40,041 nucleotides of DNA from Thecamonas trahens ATCC 50062. Taxonomy: Eukaryota; Apusozoa; Apusomonadida; Apusomonadidae. The position numbers and the translations under genes are program-made. The notes beneath the pieces were generated by a model. It was not told where the DNA came from and ran no database searches. It saw only the letters and a list, made by a program, of their open reading frames with translations. The DNA lies in contig NW_013657618.1 in NCBI RefSeq assembly GCF_000142905.1, forward strand, positions 42,291 to 82,331, in the 5' to 3' direction. Positions 1 through 9,881 of this stretch are shown here, in pieces; the first letter of the stretch is position 1; each line of letters begins with the position of its first letter.

Positions 1-705
1 GGGGGGGGGAAAGCGACACAGGTGGTGGCAACATTGCAACGACATGGGGACGGCGCCAAAAAAAAAGGATAATTGATGAAATGACCATGGGTAATGCATG
101 GGTCATTCACGTGGCTGGCGCCATTGTTGGGTGAACGGCCAATGTTGGTGGGGGAGGGGGAAGAAGGGGAAGGAAGGGAGAGGGGGAGGGGGGGGATAGA
201 GCACAGCAGAGAGGCCAGAACAAGAGAGAGTGGTGCACGTACGCATGGCTGTCCATGGGTAGAGGTGGTGGTGAAGGAAAAAAGCGCTAGCAGAAGCAGC
301 ATGTTCATCACTGCCTTGCCCCCCATCATTCTCTCGCTGCCGTAGTTGTAGTGGATCAGCGAGTCAAGAATGCGGCGAATGAATGATCTGCGGGCGGACA
401 TTGCGGCACAACGACCAATGGCCAATGATCAGGGTGTGAAATGGTTGAGTGCAAACAAATTTTTACGATGTGGTAACAGCGCAAGCATTCACACAGCATT
501 CACGTGCGGCCATGGCAGGCACCTGGGCTGGTCATCCCCCCCAAGCGGAGAGCCGCACGCACATGCACATCCGCACACACAAACACACGCACGCAAACAG
601 ACACGCACACATCAAAGAGCCAACGGCTGGGTGAGCCTGTGCCAACGTGGCTCACATGCACTTGTTGGCGGCGGAGAGTGGTCGACGCCAGCTGGTCAAC
701 GCCAG
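1..705. other. gene-free left flank
   Basis: I see no supported gene here. The stretch begins with a run of nine G, has an A-run near 58-66, and is G-rich and purine-rich around 150-195. Small open frames exist, but they read through low-complexity sequence and match nothing I recognise. CCAAT pentamers occur near 139, 414 and 421, which could be promoter elements of a gene lying to the left, but this is weak. The right part is the 3' flank of the sulfurtransferase gene, which reads leftward and stops at 706. Confidence 0.5.
563..613. repeat. imperfect CA-rich repeat
   Basis: A run of CACA/CACG units interrupted by single-base changes, on the plus strand just downstream of the stop of the leftward sulfurtransferase gene. 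It is a degenerate microsatellite. No function is evident. Confidence 0.7.
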
Positions 706-1865
706 CTAGCTCGAGGTCACCACCGGATGGGCGTTGTTGGCGGCGGGCGAGCCCCAGTCCTGGCCCCACTCGGACCATGAGCCATCGTAGACTCGGACCG
801 ACGGTGCCGGGAGGCCGGCCTCGCGGGCGACTTGCGCGGCAAGGGCGAGGACGCACGCAGTCACGCCCGAGCCGCACGAGGCGATGACGGGCGCGCCGCC
901 GCGATCGCCGACCGCAGCCGCAATGGTCTCAGCGAGCACCTCGGGCGAGCGGAGCCGGGTCGTTCCGGCTACGCCCGGCTCGAGGAGCTTGGCGTACGGC
1001 AGCGAGACGGCATGTGGCATGTGGCCCGAACGCATGCCGGGGCGCGGCTCGGGCGTAGTGCCGTCGAACCGGCCGGCGGCCCGGACGTCGACCACAACCG
1101 GGTCGTCGGGCCGGGCGCGGCGGCAGTAGCAAGCTCCTCCACCTCGCTCAGCGGCGCGATCCACGTCGGATCGAGCTCAAACTCGCAGTACGGCGCAAAC
1201 GCGTTGACAGCCGTCGCGTTGGACGTCAGCCGCAACATGTACGCCTCAGCGTCGAGCGGATGATCGTCGCGGAGCGGCGGCTCGAGCGCGTCGACCGACT
1301 CGGCGAGGACCGAGACGTTGCGGATGCCAAAGGCGCGGAGCATCCACCAAACCCGCGGCGAGTGGACGCAGCCTTCCGAGTCGTAGACCACAATGTGCGA
1401 GCCGGGCGCGTTGTACGGGGTGAGACCAAACTTGGCCAGAGCTGTGGTCACCACCTCCTGGGTCGGCATCGAGTGCGGCAAGCCGGCCGACGAGTCGGCC
1501 ACGGCATCAATGTCGACAAAGTACGTGCCATCGACGGCGCCTTGCGCGCCAGCGGCATTGGCCATGGCATCTCGCGCATCGGTCGGCTCCGACTTTGGCG
1601 CCCTCACCCGCCGCCGCATAAAATCCGCCCATCCCGATTCGCCCGCACCTGGCGAGAGGTACCACGATGCGTCGAGGAGCAGCGGCGGAGTCTCGAGCGC
1701 TAGCACTTGCTCCGCCGTCACCAGCGAGGCCAACGGGGCCACGGCCTGAGTCGCCTCCACCTCATGCCCGTCGAGCACATGCACCCTACGCCCGCCACAC
1801 ACTCCGCCCCACACGCCCCGTCCCCGTCCCCGTCCGAGCGCAACACCTCGCCGCAGCATCAGCAT
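706..1865 (-). CDS. 3-mercaptopyruvate/thiosulfate sulfurtransferase (tandem rhodanese), frame broken
   Basis: Tandem rhodanese protein of the mercaptopyruvate/thiosulfate sulfurtransferase family, which moves sulfane sulfur from a donor to an acceptor. The N-terminal domain shows LLLDASWYL, HIVVYDSEG and VWWMLRAFG. The C-terminal domain shows VVVDVRAAGRF, a GHMPHAVSLPY stretch and the active-site loop CGSGVTAC, with the catalytic Cys codon at 874-876 (minus strand), then YDGSWSEWG. The two halves lie in different frames: frame 1 must change near 1108-1131, between ELATAAA and RPDDP, as if one base were missing in a GC-rich run. I chose the Met at 1865. It opens an Arg-rich, acid-poor segment that could be a mitochondrial presequence. 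An upstream in-frame Met would force translation of low-complexity promoter DNA. The gene is divergent from the DM13 gene. Family assignment is firm; the donor preference is inferred. Confidence 0.87.
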
Positions 1866-1896
1866 CGTCGTCTCTGCCTTGTCGACTACGTCACGT

Positions 1897-1933
1897 GTCG
1901 TCGTCGTCGTCCTCGTCGTCGTCGTCGTCGTCG
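1897..1933. repeat. GTC trinucleotide repeat
   Basis: About twelve GTC units with one CTC interruption, just upstream of the sulfurtransferase start. In that gene's upstream frame it would encode a threonine/arginine run, one reason to reject the longer N-terminus. Confidence 0.85.
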
Positions 1934-2078
1934 CCCCACCGCCACCTCTCATCGTCGCTGGGGTGGGGGTGGGGGTGGGGGGTGGGGGGTGGGTCGTGTA
2001 CAATATTTTTTGCTGGGACAAGGACAGACTGTGGCCCTTCTCCCTACGCATCCAAACTACTCCCAATTCACACCACCA

Positions 2079-2080
<2 letters not shown>

Positions 2081-2133
<53 letters not shown>
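2081..2133. repeat. (AC)26 microsatellite
   Basis: An uninterrupted AC dinucleotide tract of about 53 bp in the divergent promoter region. Read as protein it gives an implausible His-Thr or Val-Cys run, so neither flanking gene should be extended through it. Confidence 0.97.
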
Positions 2134-2136
<3 letters not shown>

Positions 2137-2269
2137 GCCGTTACCGTGCCCGCGCCCAGACCGATCTCTTGCAACGGCCATGACGCCATCACAGCACGCC
2201 ATCAGTTCTCACGTGAATTTTCGAGCAGAAAAAAAATGTCCAAGAGCAATCCTGAGGAGTTCTCGCGCT

Positions 2270-2291
2270 CTGTAGATAGACTTGTCTACAG
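2270..2291 (+). promoter_or_regulatory. 7-bp inverted repeat in the 5' leader
   Basis: CTGTAGA and its exact reverse complement TCTACAG are separated by 8 bases, ending 7 bases before the chosen ATG at 2299. It could form a small RNA hairpin or be a dyad protein-binding site. It could also be chance. Confidence 0.3.
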
Positions 2292-2298
2292 GCAAGCG

Positions 2299-5200
2299 AT
2301 GTCTACCCATCTGCTTGTCCATCTCATGCTGGTCGCTGCTTTCGCCGGCATGGCAGCCGCCTCGGTCGCCTGTGGCTCATCGTCGGCGCTAGTCGGCTTC
2401 TCGGCCTCGCTCTCCTCGCTCGCCCACGGCACTTCGGGCGTCGTCACCGTTGTCGACGATTGCACGCTGCGCGTCGATCATTTTCATTACGACGGCCTTG
2501 CTCCCGGAGCTATCTTTGCCTTGCTCTCACCCTCGGGCTCCCACACTCTGCTCATGGGTGCCCCGATGACCGCTACCACTCGCTTCGCCGACGCCTCGCT
2601 CCTTCTCCGCCTCCCGCCTGGCGCCGCCCTTATCGCCGGCGACTCGTTCTCGCTCTGGTGCGCCACGATGGCCATGGACATGGGATCAGTCAAGCTTGTC
2701 CCGCCCTGCCAGTCTACCGCATCGCACTACGTCGGCTTCACTGCCTCACTCTCTTCGCTCGGCCACAACGTCGCCGGCATCGTCACCGTCGTCGACGACT
2801 GCACTCTCGAGATCGCCGACCTCGATTACGACGGCCTCGCGCCGGCGACATACATCTCGCACGCCGCATCGCCCGCCGGGCCCTACTCCCGCCTTATGTC
2901 TGGCCCACTTGTTGTCCCGCCCTCGCGCTTCCTTCGCATCGTCCTCGACACGCCGCTCACCTCGGGCGCCGGCGGCATCGTCTCGGCATGGTGCGAGACC
3001 GCCAGCATGGACCTTGGCTCGGTCGCCCTCGGCCCGGCCTGCGCCGCCACTTCCCCCATCGTCGGCTTCTCTGCTTCCATCATCACTGCCATGCACGACG
3101 TCGCCGGCATCCTCACCGTCGTCAACGACTGCACCCTCCGCATCGATGACTTTGGCTACGACGGCGCCGCTCCCGTCACAGACATCCGCGGCGGCTCTCA
3201 TCTTGGCGCCCTACAGGCCAACGGGACCATGCTCTTCCCGCAACTCACACGATCCTACCATCATCACACCCTTGTCTTCCGCCTCCCGTCCTCGACCTCG
3301 CTGCTCGACATCGGCGTCGTCTCCGTCTGGTGCTCCACACTGAGCGGCATGTCGCTCGGCCATGTCTTCCTTCGCGACATGTCCGGCTGCGAGCTCCCAG
3401 CTGCCTACGAATCGGGCTACGCAGCATCGCTGCCATCGCTCGCCCACTCGGTCGCCGGAACCATCACTCTCATCGACGGCTGCACGCTCGCCATTGACGG
3501 CTTTGCCTACGATGGCGCTGCGCCGCACGTCCACGTCTACGCCTTTCCCAACTCGGCCGCCCGTGACGCCGGGCCAGCGCACGGCGTCTCCATCACAGGC
3601 ACAAGGCTTCACGGCGAGTTTGCCTCCTCGCATCTACAGCTGGTGCTTCCGGCCCCAGCCACCATTGCCTCGCATCCGGTCATCTCCGTCTATTGCGTCG
3701 CCATGGCCATGGACATGGGCTCGGCTGAGATGAGGCCAGCGTGCACCGCCGCATCGCCGCTCATTGGCATCCCACTCGCCCTCGCCCACACAGTTCACGC
3801 TGTGGCTGGCACCATCACGCTCACTGATGACTGCTCCTACAACGTGACAGGCTTCTCCTACGACGGCGCCGCGCCCACTCCATTCTGGCGTGTCGCCTAC
3901 TCGCGCGCAGGCCTCGCCGGCGGCCTTCGCGCCTCGCACGCGCAAGCTCTCCCGGCCCGCGACGATGTGCTCCGGATCACCCTTCCCCCGCCGCTCGACT
4001 TTGTCACTACACCTATCAACGTCATCTCGCTCTTTTGCGAGACCATGGCGATCGACATGGGCTCGGTCAACCTCGCCGAAGCACGCAGTGCGGCGCTCTG
4101 TCCGGCAACTCCGGCCTCTCCCAAGATCGGCGCCGTTGGCGCGCTCTCGCGGCTAGCCCACGGTGTGCGCGGCTCAGTCACTCTCATCGACAACTGTAGA
4201 GCCCAGATTACCGGCTTTGCCTACGACGGCGCTGCTCCTGATACTTACATCTACGGCTTTCCGGCCGGTCTCGCCCCTGGCGCGCCAGGCGCGCTCGGCA
4301 TTCCTCTCACCGGCGAGCTCGGCGAGACCCCGTTTGATGACGATACGCTCGTCGTCTACCTCCCAGACGGCCGGACCTGGGACAACATCGGAACCATCTC
4401 GGTCTGGTGCGCGTCGGTAGGCATGGATCTCGGCTCGTGGTCCACCGAGTCCGCTGCCCGCACATGCGCCAGCTCGCTCTCGGTTGTCGGCCTCGAGGTC
4501 TCACTCATCAGCCAGGCACCGCACGCCATCTCGGGCACCATCACCATCACCTCGGATTGCACCTTTACCATCTCCGACTTTACCTACGACGGCGCCGCGC
4601 CCGACGTCCACATTGCCGTCGCCGCCTCACACGCCGATCTCGTCACAGCCACCAACGTCATCCTCGTCTCGCCCTCCATCGGTGGGCCGTACTCTGGGTC
4701 GCAGCAGCTCGGCTTCGTCCTTCCGGGCACCATGACCTTTGCCGACGTTGGCGTCGTCTCGGCCTGGTGCGAGACCGTGGGCATGGACCTCGGATCAGCA
4801 TCGCTCCCGCCGCCGCCGGCACACTGCGGGCGATCGATGACCTCGCCGCGGGTCGGCTTCATCGCCTCCATCGGCAACAAGGCACACGGCGTCTTTGGTA
4901 CTGTCGTCATCACCTCGGATTGCACCCTCGAGATCCGCGACTTCTACTACGACGGCGCAGCGCCGGCCACGTACCTGGCCGCATCAGCCACATCGCCGTC
5001 GTCCACCAGCTACCTCGCCCCGCAGCAGCTCACCACGGGCTACGCTGGCGCCACACTCAAGATCGCCCTCCCGGCTGCCATAGGCACTGTCGATGTCCTC
5101 TCTGCTCTCTCGGTCTGGTGCGCAAGCGGCGCCGGCATGGATCTGGGCTCAGTCGTTGTCGCTGCTGCCTGCCCCGGCCCTCCGCTGTCAGTCCTCGCTC

Positions 5201-8200
5201 ACGCGCGCGGAACGTTGCGGCCAGTCATGCACGACATCGGCGGGAATGTGGAGATCATCTCGGACTGCGCCATTGCCATCACGGGCTTCACGTACGACGG
5301 CGGCGCGCCGGCGACGTTCTGGACCGTCGCCAGCAACATCAGCGCGCTGGCCGCCGGCGCGGGCTCGCCACTCCCGGGCATCGCTCCCCTGGCCGACGCC
5401 ACGCCCGGCCCCATCGATCTCATCCTCCACCTCGGCCCACCTGGGATGTTAGAGACTATCTTTGACGACACAAGCTCGGTTGTGCTCTCTGCGCTCTGTT
5501 TGGCCATGCCGCAGCCGATGGACCTCGCCGCCGTCGTCATCCGCCCACCATGCCCCGCCACCCACCCTGCCATCGGCACCTCGGTCACCATCGGACCGGG
5601 CGCACACGGCATCCGTGGCCTGCTCACCATCGTTTCGGATTGTGCTCTCCGCATTGATAGCTTTTACTACGACGGCGCTGCACCGGGCGTCTAACTCCAC
5701 GGCGGCGCTGTCGCCGGATCGCTAGCCCGCCTCTCGCCGCTGCGCTTCGTCGCGCCCTACGCCGGCGCATCGGTTGAGATGAGCCTCGCCGGACAGATGA
5801 CATGGAGCGAGGGCATTCAGACGCTCTCGCTCTGGTGCGAGACGATGGGCATGGACATGGCCTCGATTCCGCTCCCGCGCCCGCCGTGCTCCGCCACCTC
5901 GGCCTACATCGGCGCAACCGGCGAGCTCTCGCGGCTCAACCACGGCGTCCGCGGGCGGATCACCATTGTTGACGACTGCAGCTTTGTCATTGACGGCTTT
6001 TCCTATGACGGCGCGGCGCCACAGACCCAGATTCTGGTAGCAGCGTCGGGCGCGCCCTCCGACATCGCGTCGGGCGTCCATGCTTCGGGCCCGATCGGCT
6101 CGGCACTGGCGGGCGCAAACTCGCTGTTCTTCAGGCTCCCAGGCAGTGCGACGTTCTGCGATGACATGACCTTTATCTCGGTCTGGTGCGTTGCCGTGGG
6201 CGTCGACTTTGGCTCGGTCTCGCTTGCCGAGTTTGAGCTCCCGGACTCCAGCGCGAGCGGGAGCGGAAGCACCGGCGGAGGCGCCGACTTTAGCGACTTT
6301 GCCTCATGCACGCCGCTCGTTCCGGGTGCGATCAACCTCTACTGGCGGCTACACGAGGCCGAGGGCGTTGTCGAGTACGGGATGGAGGGCGATCTCAAGG
6401 ACGGCGAGTGGTTTGGCTTTGGCTTTGCCGATCCCGCGCTTGGCCGGGTGGCCATGGTCGGCGCCGACGTCACGCTGGTGGGCCACGCCGCCGACGGCAC
6501 TCCCTTTGCCCTCGACTACTTTCTCGAGTCGCAGCGGCAGTGCAACTATGCCGATGAGCGCAATGCCGGTGTCTGCCCTGATTCTCAGCAGGACGCGCAG
6601 CTTATCTTTGCCGAGACAGCCGGGGGCGTCTCGCGGTTCCGCTGGACCAAGCCGATCGACGGCGGCGCGGCCGACGCGTGGGACGTTGACGTCGACGTAA
6701 CGGCCGACGCCTCAATCGTATGGGCTCGCGGCCCACAGGCGCCTGACGATGGAACGGGCGAGGTCAAGATCCTCAAGCATCTCGGCAGCAACCGCGCTCA
6801 GGATCCGCTCACCCTGCGGCTGGCGTCTTCGTTCCCGCTCGCCTCGTGCGCGCCTATCGAGGTCGGCGGAGGCGGAGGTGGGGGAGGGACCGGAGGCGGG
6901 GGTAGCGGAGGGAGCGATGGCACCCTCGGCGGGGTGACGACCATCGAGGTCAAGCTGGGCAACAATCCCAACTATCCCAACCCGCCTGCGTGGGGCATCT
7001 CGTACCACCTCAACGGCATCGAGTCGCCGGTGCTGTACGTCGTCCGTGGGACCGAGTACACCTTCCGCGTCATGGCAAGCTCGGATCACCCATTGTACAT
7101 CACCTCCTCGATCGAGGGCGGGCGATCTGAGGCCGATGAGGTCGTCTACGCCGGATCGGCCGACTCGTGGGGCACCGTCGCCTCGCCGGCGACTGTCACC
7201 TGGACGCCCGATGCCTCCACCCCGGACCTGGTCTACTACCAGTGCTGGTCACACCTCCGCCTCGGCTGGGAGATCGTGGTCAGCGAGCCTCCGGTCCTCC
7301 CGCCGGGCTTCCCCGACGCGAGTCGCTTTGATCACGTCCGCATCCTGGTCTCCGAGCCGGAGCTCAAGCTGTACTGGACGGCCGAGGCGGGCGTGCTCGA
7401 CTTTCAGGTCGAGGGCGCGTACCGCGGATGGATCGGCCTCGGGCTGAGCTCCAGCGGCGGCATGACCGAGTCGGACGTGTGGGTCATGTGGGTCGATCAC
7501 GTCAACTGCGCCGCAGGCTGCGCTCACGACTACTCGGTCGGCGCCAGCTACGGCGTGCCGACGCTTGACACCGCAAACAATCTCGAGGTGGTCGGCGGCG
7601 CGCAGATTGGAGGCAAGACCATCGTCCGCGCCCGGCGCGCCTTTGACACCGGCGACGTTGCAGGCGACATGGTCATCCCCGCCTCGGGCGAGGTGACCCT
7701 CATCTTTGCCGCCCGCGCCGCAGGCTACCCCATCACTCCCGCTGCGCTTGCCAAGCACGACGCCGGGACCAACGGAGCAGTCGATTTGCAGCTGCTTACC
7801 GGCGGCAGCGGTGAGGCCTGCCCAGCCAACTGCACCTCGCTCGATCACGGGCTCTGCACGCCGACCGGGTGCGCGTGCAGGCCCGATTGGGTCGGGCGCG
7901 ACTGCGCAACGCCAGCAACGGTCGTCCTCGACTCGGCGGACATTGCGCCGGGCTATTACACCTTTGCCCGCGAGCTCGGCGGTGGATACGTCCTCCACTG
8001 GAAGATCCATCCGGCGCGCAACAACAGCGCAACCAGCGCGGCCGGTCTGCGCGAGCTCGGCGGCGATGTGGTGGAGTTTGCCATGGTTGCGCCGACAACC
8101 GGGTGGATCGGCCTTGGCATCAACCCGAGCGATGGCGGGATGACTCAAGCCGACATGTACGTCGGGACGGTGACCAGTGGTGGGCAGGTGAGGGTGGAAG

Positions 8201-9573
8201 ACCGCTGGTCGTCCGGATACACCATGCCGGTGCTCGATGAGACACTTGGCGGCGGATCTGACGTGCTCGGCGCAGCCGGAAAGGAGGAAAACGGAGTGAC
8301 GATCATCAAGTTTGTGCGGGCGCTGGAGGCGACAAGCGCCGGTGACAAGACCATCTCTCGCGGAGCCAACACCTTTGCCTGGGCCTACGGCAGCAGCGAT
8401 GTCTTTGCCAAACACGAGCCCGGGGCCAACGGCGCGGCGGCGGTGGATCTGGCGACGGGCATGGTGACGATTATCGACGAAAGCGGGCGCAAGACGGCGC
8501 ATGGCGTGCTGATGTTCGTGGCGTGGGGCGTGATGGCCTCGTCGGCCGCCCTGCTCGCTCGCTATGGCAAGGCCTTTGCCTGGTGGTTCCCCATCCATAT
8601 CGCCGCCAACGTCATCGCCGTCCTCCTCACTCTTGTCGGCTTCTTCCTCGCCGTCGCTTTTACCAAGAACGACTTTGACTATGCGCGCAAGTCGCGCGTA
8701 GCCTTTCTCCACGCCATCTGCGGCCTTACCGTCTTCATTGCCATGTGGTGGCAGGCCGGCCTCGGCATCCTCGCCGATCGCCTCTTCGACAAGCTCCGCC
8801 TCCGTCCGCCGATCTTCCCCGACGTTGTCCACTGGTGGACCGGGCGATGCACCATTGGCCTTGCCCTCTTCACCGTCCTGCTTGGCCTGGCCGTTTTTGA
8901 GGCCTCCGCCGCTGTCATCATCGTCTACCTTGTCTACCTCTTGGCCCTGGTTGTCATCGCCTTTACCCTCGATGCCGCCTTTGGCCGCAACAGCCGCAGT
9001 GATCACCTCCCGCGCCCGGCCGTCGACGCAGAAACCTACACCGCTGGCAACAAGGTGGAGCCTTCGGACGAGCCCAATAGCAGCGGCTCGCTCCGCGGCT
9101 CCAAGGCTGTTGCATCGCCGTCGATCGAGCTCCAGCCCATCGAGTCGGACGAGATCCTGCCTGCCCGTCCGCCTGCCCCCATCGCCTCTGCCCATCCATC
9201 GACGCCAGGCCACGTCCCTGTCCCGCCCACTCACAAGCGCCGATCGCGGCGGCGGCGGCGGCACCGGGCTCCTCCTACTGATGCTGATGGCACAGAAGTA
9301 GCGCCAATGCCAGCGCGACAAGGGTCCAAGCCTGAGCCCCAGCCCGAGCCCGAGTCGAGGCTGGGCGACGACAGTGGCAGCGCCGACATGTACTCGTACT
9401 CGGCGTCGGACGCATCGTCGTCAACAGGCATCGACGACGTCGGTGCTGCAGACAGCAGACCAGCTGAAACAGCCGATGTGGCTGGCGGTGAGGTTGGAGG
9501 CAGCGGTGATGGTGTAGACGGAGGACGTCAAGACCCAGGGCGACAACATCGCATGTTGGACAACGAGAGATGA
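2299..9573 (+). CDS. giant DM13(x11)-DOMON-cupredoxin-DOMON-EGF-DOMON-cytochrome b561 protein
   Basis: Predicted transmembrane electron-transfer protein of about 2,424 codons. The Met at 2299 opens a typical signal peptide (STHLLVHLMLVAAFAGMAAA). The upstream in-frame Met at 2236 would bury it. Then come 11 DM13 domains (residues ~31-1316), a DOMON (~1333-1520), a Gly linker, a cupredoxin-like domain with candidate copper ligands His1597, Cys1649 and His1652 (~1548-1666), a second DOMON (~1675-1835), an EGF-like knot (~1841-1870), a third DOMON (~1883-2060), five-helix cytochrome b561 (~2063-2231) with candidate heme ligands His2068, 2100, 2138 and 2178, and a basic, Ser/Pro-rich tail. The N-terminal part resembles Skeletor; the C-terminal part resembles DOMON-b561 ferric reductases. 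An in-frame TAA at 5692-5694 (codon 1132) splits the frame inside DM13 number 10; both sides remain well conserved. Electron transfer is inferred from the domains. Confidence 0.88.
2392..6246 (+). repeat. array of 11 DM13 domains
   Basis: Eleven diverged copies of about 105-120 residues, starting near 2392, 2728, 3058, 3406, 3760, 4123, 4483, 4849, 5185, 5566 and 5905. Each has a HG/HxVxG strand, a hydrophobic strand ending in DC or GC/NC, a FxYDGAAP-type turn (exact YDGAAP in most copies), and an SxWC segment followed by MDxGS. Most copies end in one further Cys before the next begins. DM13 is a domain with a near-invariant Cys, suggested in the literature on DOMON proteins to be redox active. 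The copies differ enough that the expansion is not recent. Confidence 0.88.
5692..5694 (+). other. in-frame TAA inside DM13 copy 10
   Basis: The codon after the GAAPGV segment is TAA. The same frame continues without break as LHGGAVAGSL and completes the DM13 copy to its WC and terminal Cys. Sister copies carry Tyr or His here (for example GAAPDTY), so one third-base change from TAC or TAT explains it. Candidates are a sequence error, a nonsense allele or translational readthrough. Confidence 0.9.
8485..8990 (+). other. cytochrome b561 transmembrane domain
   Basis: Five hydrophobic helices with His in AHG, PIHIAAN, FLHAICG and VHWWTGR, spaced about 32, 38 and 40 residues apart. That is the pattern of the two b-heme pairs in DOMON-linked b561 proteins. 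The final helix is followed by a charged tail with an RRRRR run, which by the positive-inside rule places the tail in the cytosol and the DM13/DOMON part outside. Confidence 0.85.
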
Positions 9574-9881
9574 AAAAAGAAGATCAGTCGTCGGCGCAGG
9601 TGTAATAGCGCGTGCATGGAGGCGACGTGAAAACAAGCGGGATGACGGAGAGATGACGAGGATCAGATTGAACACATGCGCGTGTTGCAGGTGGTGACTA
9701 ACCATCCGCGATGTAGAGCAGATTGTCTACCAGCAGCGACCGGCGGCAAAACACAGACACGTGTAGGACGCAAGGTGGCGGTGTTAAATTTTTATATTCG
9801 GTCGGCGATGGCGACGGCGACAGCGTCGAGCGGCGACACTGCACTCTCCTGCCAGCTCGCGCACAGCAAGCAGCCAACGCG
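9574..9881 (+). promoter_or_regulatory. intergenic region before the JmjC gene
   Basis: 308 bp without a supported gene. An A/T-rich patch, AAATTTTTATATT near 9785-9797, stands about 90 bp before the chosen ATG and could serve as a TATA-like element. There is an A-run right after the DM13 gene stop. The JmjC frame is open upstream to an ATG at 9723, but that extension crosses this patch and looks non-coding. Confidence 0.4.

Larger units (their letters stand above)
1866..2298. promoter_or_regulatory. shared divergent promoter region
   Basis: This 433-bp gap separates the leftward sulfurtransferase from the rightward DM13/b561 gene, so it must hold both promoters. It contains GTC triplets (about 1897-1933), a G-rich tract (about 1961-1999), an A/T-rich patch TACAATATTTTTT near 1999-2011, a long AC microsatellite and a short hairpin just before the right-hand start. 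No named promoter element can be assigned with confidence. Confidence 0.5.

Noticed and set aside
94-345. 83-codon frame in the left flank
   Set aside because: Glu/Gly/Arg-rich reading of a purine tract with no recognisable motif.
565-612. CRISPR-like or direct-repeat array
   Set aside because: The CA-rich run has no spacer structure, and the genome is eukaryotic.
1879-2298. Long N-terminal extension of the DM13 gene
   Set aside because: It would translate GTC repeats, poly-G and the AC microsatellite. The Met at 2299 gives a clean signal peptide.
5616-5725. An intron removing the TAA in the DM13 gene
   Set aside because: CTAAC resembles a branch point and an AG follows at 5724-5725, but a GT at 5689 gives the wrong frame and earlier donors would remove conserved DM13 sequence.
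7249-9321. 690-codon open frame on the minus strand
   Set aside because: Antisense shadow of the DOMON/b561 region. It is rich in Arg, Gly and Asp with no domain, while the plus strand shows clear conserved motifs.
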